Assembly (NCBI GenBank): GCA_041584055.1
Contig: JBFHER010000226.1
Location: 1 to 6,467, forward strand
Reading direction: 5' to 3'
DNA length: 6,467 bases
Source: JBFHER01 sp041584055
GTDB lineage: Bacteria > Bacteroidota > Bacteroidia > Bacteroidales > UBA5342
Below are positions 1 to 4,386 of the stretch, in pieces. A model generated the notes under the pieces. That model saw only the letters and a list, made by a program, of their open reading frames with translations, had not been told where the DNA came from and made no database searches. The translations under genes and the position numbers were made by a program. Position 1 is the first letter of the stretch; every line of letters starts with the position of its first letter.

Positions 1-860
1 AAATCCTGCCAATGTATGTATTCAGGATTGTGGGAGGTTTGATCTTCTTCATTGGCTTTTTACTCTTCCTGTATAACATGACAAAAACAATCAAATCAGG
101 AAGTTTGCTTGCTGACGAGGAGGCAGAAGCTCCGGCGCTGGTGAATACGCAAAGCAGAAGTGCAGCCGGAGAAACTTTCCATCGCTGGATGGAGCGCAAG
201 GGCGTTCGTTTTTCCCTGGCTGTTTTTGTAGCTCTTGTTATTGGAGGCGCAGTGGAAATCATCCCCATGTTAAAAGTTGAATCCAATATCCCGACCATCG
301 AGACAGTAACACCATATACACCACTTGAATTGACCGGGCGTGACATTTATGTTTCGAACGGGTGCTATAACTGCCATTCACAGCAGGTGCGTCCTTTGCG
401 TTGGGAAACGGAACGTTACGGCGAATATTCTAAAATCGGAGAGTTTGTATACGATTATCCATTCCAATGGGGATCGCGTCGGACCGGTCCTGATTTGGCA
501 AGGGCAGGATATGTGGGCAGTTCAACCTACAAAACAGCCATCTGGCATTACAATCACTTTGTAAAACCATTGGAAATGAATCCACAAACCATCATGCCTG
601 CCTATCCATGGCTGGCTAAAAAGGATGTGGATCTGGATGCATTGCCTGCAAAAATTAATGTCATGCTGATGCTTGGCGTTCCTTATCCGGAAGACTATGC
701 AGAAAAAGCGGGAGCTGATTATATGAAACAAGCAAATAAAATTTCAGCTGATTTAAAAGCGTCCGGCGTTGATGTTGAACCCACAAAAGAGGTGGTGGCA
801 ATCATTGCCTATCTGCATAAATTAGGCAGGGATATTTCACCAGCCGGAACTTCAAAATAA
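1..860 (+). CDS. ccoNO: cbb3 oxidase CcoN-CcoO fusion, 3' part (5' end outside window)
   Basis: The reading frame is already open at the left edge (codons Ile-Leu-Pro precede the Met at 12), so that Met is internal and not a start. Numbering from it, residues 1-23 form a hydrophobic helix matching the last helix of CcoN, the haem-copper catalytic subunit. A polar linker (about 24-65) follows without any stop, then a membrane anchor (about 66-87) and a CcoO cytochrome c domain facing the periplasm. CcoO features seen: the covalent haem c site CYNCH (118-122), RTGPDLAR (157-164), and the MPAYPWL segment whose Met195 is the expected axial ligand. CcoO carries electrons from CcoP to CcoN. Fused CcoN/O proteins of roughly 700 residues are known in Bacteroidota; only about 285 residues are visible here. 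The alternative of a separate ccoO starting at Met60 is unlikely, since it would lose a natural N-terminus and the frame is continuous. Six bases separate it from ccoQ. Confidence 0.93.
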   Translation, partial: ILPMYVFRIVGGLIFFIGFLLFLYNMTKTIKSGSLLADEEAEAPALVNTQSRSAAGETFHRWMERKGVRFSLAVFVALVIGGAVEIIPMLKVESNIPTIETVTPYTPLELTGRDIYVSNGCYNCHSQQVRPLRWETERYGEYSKIGEFVYDYPFQWGSRRTGPDLARAGYVGSSTYKTAIWHYNHFVKPLEMNPQTIMPAYPWLAKKDVDLDALPAKINVMLMLGVPYPEDYAEKAGADYMKQANKISADLKASGVDVEPTKEVVAIIAYLHKLGRDISPAGTSK

Positions 861-866
861 TAGCAT

Positions 867-1058
867 ATGAAATTCGTTGGAGAAGTCATGGATGGTGTGA
901 GCGGGATTGAATGGTATTCCATTGTGGGCACCCTCATTTTCGTGGCACTGTTTATTGTTATTTTAATCAGAACGTTCAAAATGCCCAAGAGCGAAATTGA
1001 GGAAATCAAGAATGGCATTTTACGTGATGATGAGCAAGTGAACGATAATTTAAAATAA
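867..1058 (+). CDS. ccoQ: cbb3 oxidase small subunit CcoQ/FixQ-type
   Basis: A 63-residue protein with one membrane helix (about residues 16-35: WYSIVGTLIFVALFIVILIR), preceded by a short acidic N-terminus and followed by a charged tail rich in Glu, Lys and Asp. Size, topology and position between ccoO and ccoP fit CcoQ, a non-catalytic subunit that stabilises the oxidase complex in the proteobacteria where it has been studied. CcoQ sequences are poorly conserved, so the call rests mainly on context. The ATG lies 6 nt after the ccoNO stop and the stop lies 10 nt before ccoP, so it is co-transcribed and probably translationally coupled. No purine-rich ribosome binding site is visible, only A/T-rich sequence, as is usual in Bacteroidota. 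Confidence 0.88.
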   Translation: MKFVGEVMDGVSGIEWYSIVGTLIFVALFIVILIRTFKMPKSEIEEIKNGILRDDEQVNDNLK

Positions 1059-1068
1059 ATCTATTACG

Positions 1069-1647
1069 ATGGCAACAGAAAAAAATGAATTGAACGATCA
1101 GAGTCACGAGGATTCCCATGATTATGATGGCATCAAGGAACTGAATAATCCTGCTCCTGTGTGGATTATGGCTATCTTTCTCATTACAATTGGATTCTCC
1201 ATGTTTTATGCGATATACTACTTTGGGTATCCAAATAACGGCAGGGATCAGGTGAGTGAATACGAACGAAAAGTGGCGGCATTTGCAGCACAAAAGGAAG
1301 CCATGAAAGCAAATAACCCAAATGCATTGGCGGCATTGGATCCTGCACAGATAAAAGAACAAGGCGCCAAATTATTTCTCGAGAAAGGCTGTATTGCCTG
1401 TCATGGCATGAAGGGAGAAGGAAATGCAATTGGTCCAAACTTGACCGATACGCACTGGATCAATGGATGCAGTGAAAGCGACATCATAAAAATCATAGCC
1501 GAGGGAAAACCCGAAAAAGGCATGACGCCCTACAAGGCAATGATGAGTGAAGATCAAATAAAACTTACAAGCCAATACATCTTAAGCGTGTTGGTTGGTT
1601 CTAATCCTGAAAATGCCAAAGAGGCGCAGGGCGTTGAATGTAAGTAG
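1069..1647 (+). CDS. ccoP: cbb3 oxidase cytochrome c subunit CcoP, mono-haem form
   Basis: A 192-residue membrane-anchored cytochrome c. The cytoplasmic N-terminus ends in the family signature DGIKELNNPAPVW (20-32), followed by one membrane helix (about 32-52), a predicted helical Ala/Lys-rich spacer (about 60-97), and a single cytochrome c domain. That domain has CIACHG (108-113), GPNLTDTHW (122-130) and Met152 in GKPEKGMTPY as the likely axial haem ligand. It accepts electrons from a soluble or membrane donor and passes them to CcoO. Canonical proteobacterial CcoP is about 290-310 residues with two CxxCH sites; only one is present here and the chain is correspondingly short, with no sign of frameshift. 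By its GPNLTD..W motif the retained domain resembles the second (C-terminal) domain of the two-haem form. Two further cysteines, Cys134 and Cys191 (second-last residue), are not part of the haem motif. Confidence 0.93.
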   Translation: MATEKNELNDQSHEDSHDYDGIKELNNPAPVWIMAIFLITIGFSMFYAIYYFGYPNNGRDQVSEYERKVAAFAAQKEAMKANNPNALAALDPAQIKEQGAKLFLEKGCIACHGMKGEGNAIGPNLTDTHWINGCSESDIIKIIAEGKPEKGMTPYKAMMSEDQIKLTSQYILSVLVGSNPENAKEAQGVECK

Positions 1648-1669
1648 ATATAATTTTTAACGTATGCTC

Positions 1670-1710
1670 AAAAAGCTTCCGCGAATTAAGGTTGATTGCG
1701 GAAGTTTTTT
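1670..1710 (+). terminator. factor-independent terminator after ccoP
   Basis: The arms CTTCCGC (1676-1682) and GCGGAAG (1698-1704) pair perfectly over 7 bp with a 15-nt loop and are followed at once by six T (1705-1710). An A run ahead of the stem (1670-1674) can extend the pairing with the T run through one G-T wobble, so the element could also act on the opposite strand. It starts 22 nt after the ccoP stop and marks the likely 3' end of the oxidase structural-gene transcript. Leakage into ccoG is possible because the loop is large and the GC stem short. Confidence 0.8.
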
Positions 1711-1820
1711 GTATTATTGCCAGATGCTAAAAGGCAGTTTTGAAAAACAGGCGTTCATTTTTAGTCAGGCACTTTTGATATCTGCGACATTATTTAATAA
1801 ATAGGAATAAAATAAATTCT
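1711..1820 (+). promoter_or_regulatory. A/T-rich leader of ccoG, presumed promoter region
   Basis: This is non-coding sequence between the terminator and the ccoG start. A promoter for the ccoG-ccoH-tauE-ccoI run is expected here because of the terminator just upstream. Two weak resemblances to the Bacteroidota -7 consensus TAnnTTTG are present, CAGTTTTG at 1735-1742 and CACTTTTG at 1770-1777, each with one mismatch. The first has a TTTG at 1708-1711 upstream with a 23-nt gap, a little long for that promoter class. The last 30 bases before the ATG are almost all A/T, a common start-region feature in this phylum. I see no convincing operator, riboswitch or small RNA, and the exact promoter cannot be fixed by eye. 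Confidence 0.3.
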
Positions 1821-3179
1821 ATGGGTGAAACACAACCATCCTTCAGAGACCGCCCAATAAATATCGACGATTCCGGAAGTCGCAAATGGATTTATGCAAA
1901 AAAGCCAAAAGGGAAATGGTACACCCGGCGTAAGATCTACAGCTGGTCCGTTTTGCTTTTCTTAATCGTTGCGCCACTCATTAAAGTGAATGGTCATGCG
2001 TTTATGATGCTTGACATTGCCCACCGAAAATTCATCCTGTTTGGAAACACTTTTTTTGCGCAGGACACCTTCATTCTGGCACTCATCATGCTGGTTACGG
2101 TCATATTTATTGTATTGTTTACGGTTGTGTTTGGACGTTTATGGTGTGGCTGGTCTTGCCCACAAACCATCTTTTTGGAATTTGTTTTTCGTCCCATCGA
2201 ATATCTGTTTGATGGGAACCACAGAGGCAGGAAACAGAAACCGGCATCCCCCATTCGAACGGCCTTTAAGCACATCACATTCTACCTTGTGAGTTTCTTT
2301 TTTACCAATGTTTTTTTGATGTGGTTCATTGGCTTTGAGGGATTACTTGATTTTTATGCAACACCTGTCAATGATCACCTGCTTGCCGTGTTTTTTTTAA
2401 TGGGCATCACCACCTTTTATTATTGGATCTATGCTTTTTTCAGAGAACAGGTGTGCACAATGGTTTGTCCTTATGGGCGGATGCAGGGTGTTCTTCTGGA
2501 CTCACGCTCAATTGCCGTGATTTACGATTTTGAAAGGGGCGAACCGCGAGGGGTCAAAAACAGTGGTGATTGCATAGATTGCAAGCAGTGTTTGAGCGTT
2601 TGCCCAACCGGCATCGACATACGGAATGGTTCTCAATTGGAATGCATCAACTGCACCGCCTGCATTGACGAATGCAACACTGTGATGAAAAAAATCAACA
2701 AACCACAGAACCTGATCCGCTACGATTCATATCAGGGTGTGGAAACAGGGAAACGAAACATCTTTAACGGTAGAACCATTGCTTACTCAACGGTCCTTAC
2801 CCTTCTAATCCTTGTCTTAGCCGTGGTTGTTTCAAATAGAACGGAGGTGGAGACCACGATTTTAAGACTTCCCGGCACCATGTATCAGGTTGTGAATGAA
2901 ACGACCATTGCGAACATGTACAATGCGAAGATTGTTAATAAAACAAATTCTGACAAAGACCTGGACATTCGTTTTATTTCAAGCGTCACCGGAGAAATAC
3001 AACTTGCAGGGAAAGAGGCATTTATCGAAAAAGAATCTGTATTTGAATCCATTGTGATTTTACGAATAAAAAAGCAGGACTTAAACGGGAAAAACACAGC
3101 CATTAAGCTTGGTTTATTTGAAGGTGATCGTTTGCTGGAATCTGTTGATCTTAATTTTATTGGACCTGAAAATAAATAA
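1821..3179 (+). CDS. ccoG: CcoG/FixG, membrane polyferredoxin for cbb3 oxidase assembly
   Basis: A 452-residue inner-membrane iron-sulfur protein, slightly shorter than the usual 460-500. In order: a basic N-terminus; helices at about 41-57 and 83-104; a WCGWSCPQ motif (Cys109, Cys113); helices at about 151-173 and 187-207; CTMVCPYGR (Cys212, Cys216); a two-cluster ferredoxin region with Cys251/254/257/261 (CxxCxxCxxxCP) and Cys275/278/281/285; a fifth helix at about 318-337; and a C-terminal Ig-like periplasmic domain typical of FixG (about 345-450). Characterised CcoG reduces Cu(II) to Cu(I), feeding copper into the oxidase active site; that role here is inferred from family membership. The start follows an A/T-rich leader without a Shine-Dalgarno sequence, and the encoded N-terminus is of normal length for the family. 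It opens the assembly-gene run, with ccoH 6 nt downstream. All expected cysteines are present. Confidence 0.95.
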   Translation: MGETQPSFRDRPINIDDSGSRKWIYAKKPKGKWYTRRKIYSWSVLLFLIVAPLIKVNGHAFMMLDIAHRKFILFGNTFFAQDTFILALIMLVTVIFIVLFTVVFGRLWCGWSCPQTIFLEFVFRPIEYLFDGNHRGRKQKPASPIRTAFKHITFYLVSFFFTNVFLMWFIGFEGLLDFYATPVNDHLLAVFFLMGITTFYYWIYAFFREQVCTMVCPYGRMQGVLLDSRSIAVIYDFERGEPRGVKNSGDCIDCKQCLSVCPTGIDIRNGSQLECINCTACIDECNTVMKKINKPQNLIRYDSYQGVETGKRNIFNGRTIAYSTVLTLLILVLAVVVSNRTEVETTILRLPGTMYQVVNETTIANMYNAKIVNKTNSDKDLDIRFISSVTGEIQLAGKEAFIEKESVFESIVILRIKKQDLNGKNTAIKLGLFEGDRLLESVDLNFIGPENK

Positions 3180-3185
3180 AATATC

Positions 3186-3623
3186 ATGAAATTAAATTGG
3201 GGTACATCGCTTGTTCTGTTCTTTGCCATTTTTCTATCGCTGGCAGCAGTTTTTATCGTGTTTTCCTTACGACAGAACAACGACCTGGTTACCGAAGATT
3301 ATTATGAGAAAGGGGCCGATTATACCACAGACATAAATATACAGCGACGTTCCGCAGTTTTCAGCGATAGCATTTCTTTTGTTGAAACAGATCAGGTATA
3401 TAAAATCCATATCGCGCCTTCGCTTGCAGGGCAGGTAAAAGCGTTTAACATGTACTTCTTTCGCCCTTCAGACAAGCAAAAGGATGTGAAAATAAGTATG
3501 GAATCTGACACTGCATTGTACCTTGATAAAACACTTTTAACCCATGGCAGATATAAATTGCATCTGTCATGGGAATTGAATGACGAGCATTACAGGATCA
3601 CAAAAGACCTTATGATCAGATAG
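3186..3623 (+). CDS. ccoH: CcoH/FixH-type cbb3 oxidase assembly protein
   Basis: A 145-residue protein with a short cytoplasmic start (MKLNWG), one membrane helix (about 7-27) and a periplasmic beta-rich domain. The motif EDYYEKG (37-43) just after the helix is the hallmark of the FixH family, and length and topology are normal. In proteobacteria CcoH is needed for maturation or stability of the cbb3 complex and is found with CcoI or the oxidase itself; its biochemical activity is not settled. It lies 6 nt after ccoG and 5 nt before the TauE/SafE-like gene, so translation is probably coupled along the run. A long perfect hairpin lies in its 3' part (3541-3573, listed separately). The tail after the DYYEKG motif is weakly conserved in this family, so the identification depends on the N-terminal part and the neighbours. 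Confidence 0.9.
   Translation: MKLNWGTSLVLFFAIFLSLAAVFIVFSLRQNNDLVTEDYYEKGADYTTDINIQRRSAVFSDSISFVETDQVYKIHIAPSLAGQVKAFNMYFFRPSDKQKDVKISMESDTALYLDKTLLTHGRYKLHLSWELNDEHYRITKDLMIR
3541..3573 (+). other. 12-bp hairpin inside ccoH
   Basis: CCCATGGCAGAT (3541-3552) and ATCTGTCATGGG (3562-3573) pair over 12 consecutive positions, with one G-T wobble at position 7, around the 9-nt loop ATAAATTGC. It is not followed by a T run on either strand, so it is not a standard terminator. It lies about 50 nt upstream of the ccoH stop and 55 nt before the next start codon. It may be an mRNA stability or processing element, or a by-product of the encoded peptide (around residues 119-129). Confidence 0.6.
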
Positions 3624-3628
3624 TTAAA

Positions 3629-4381
3629 ATGGAAATCTTATATTCTGCATTATTACTCGGCTTGATGGGCAGCTTTCACTGTGTAGGCATGTGTGGTCCC
3701 ATTGCAATTAGTTTACCACTGCGAGGAAAGAATCAATTTCAAAAAATCAGCGGTGGCGTGTTGTACAATATTGGACGAACCCTGACCTATGGTTTGATGG
3801 GTGCTGTGTTTGGTCTAATCGGTGAGGGCTTTGAGCTCATGGGATTTCAGCAATGGATCTCCATTGCCATGGGTGCCCTGATGGTTTTATCCATTCTAAC
3901 GCCCTCCCTGTTTCGGAATCTCAACACAGGAAAAAACATCCCGTTCTCAAATGCTGTTCGAAGAGGCATTCAGACCTTATTTGCAAAACGATCCTTTGGT
4001 GGATTATTTTTCATTGGGGTGCTCAATGGCCTTTTGCCGTGCGGGCTGGTGTACATGGCCATTGCCGGCGCTATTGGAACGGGCAGTTTTGTTCTCGGGG
4101 TGCTTTACATGGTACTTTTCGGCCTGGGGACCCTGCCCATGATGTTGTTTATAACTGTTTTGGGAAATTTGATTAGTCTCTCTGTTCGAAATAAAATCAA
4201 CAAAATCATTCCATACCTTGTTGTTGTGGTTGGATTGATCTTCATCCTTCGGGGCCTGAGTCTGGGGATTCCTTATTTGAGTCCCCCAAAAGAAAAACTA
4301 AATCCGGAGATTCATATGCAAAAGGATGTAAAGTCTGCTGAAGATGCAGTTTCAGGTGCCTGTTGCCATGGTAAAGAATAG
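3629..4381 (+). CDS. TauE/SafE-type membrane protein (COG2836-like) of the cbb3 cluster
   Basis: A 250-residue inner-membrane protein with about six helices (roughly 5-28, 45-64, 75-93, 124-147, 153-176, 192-213). It carries the paired motifs GSFHCVGMCGP (14-24, with Cys18 and Cys22) and NGLLPCGLVY (133-142, with Cys138), which define the family annotated as 'sulfite exporter TauE/SafE' or UreH/DsbD-like transmembrane domain. The name is inherited; sulfite export is not supported by anything here. Repeated linkage of this family to ccoG/ccoH/ccoI, and the cysteines placed inside helices, suggest copper handling or thiol-disulfide transfer during cbb3 assembly, which is inference. The C-terminal tail after the last helix is polar and ends in CCHGKE (245-250), a possible metal site. 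It sits 5 nt after ccoH and 5 nt before ccoI, so all three are probably co-translated. No truncation is seen. Confidence 0.88.
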   Translation: MEILYSALLLGLMGSFHCVGMCGPIAISLPLRGKNQFQKISGGVLYNIGRTLTYGLMGAVFGLIGEGFELMGFQQWISIAMGALMVLSILTPSLFRNLNTGKNIPFSNAVRRGIQTLFAKRSFGGLFFIGVLNGLLPCGLVYMAIAGAIGTGSFVLGVLYMVLFGLGTLPMMLFITVLGNLISLSVRNKINKIIPYLVVVVGLIFILRGLSLGIPYLSPPKEKLNPEIHMQKDVKSAEDAVSGACCHGKE

Positions 4382-4386
4382 TTACA

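Noticed and set aside
340..564. Overlapping + strand frame of 74 codons inside ccoO
   Set aside because: It overlaps the haem-binding domain of CcoO in another frame and has no recognisable domain; a shadow frame.
684..693. Residue range of CcoI motif GDGLNDAGAF with Gly where most P1B ATPases have Pro (bases 6436-6465)
   Set aside because: The Gly variant is, as far as I recall, common in Bacteroidota CcoI-like ATPases; the catalytic GDGxND is intact, so it is not a sign of inactivation.
1718..1742. Second hairpin TGCC...GGCA followed by TTTT after the terminator
   Set aside because: The stem is only 4 bp with an 11-nt loop, too weak to call an attenuator or second terminator.
1775..1790. 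FNR-like site beginning TTGAT in the ccoG leader
   Set aside because: Only one half-site is present; the second half (GCGAC where ATCAA is expected) does not match, so an oxygen-responsive FNR box is not supported.
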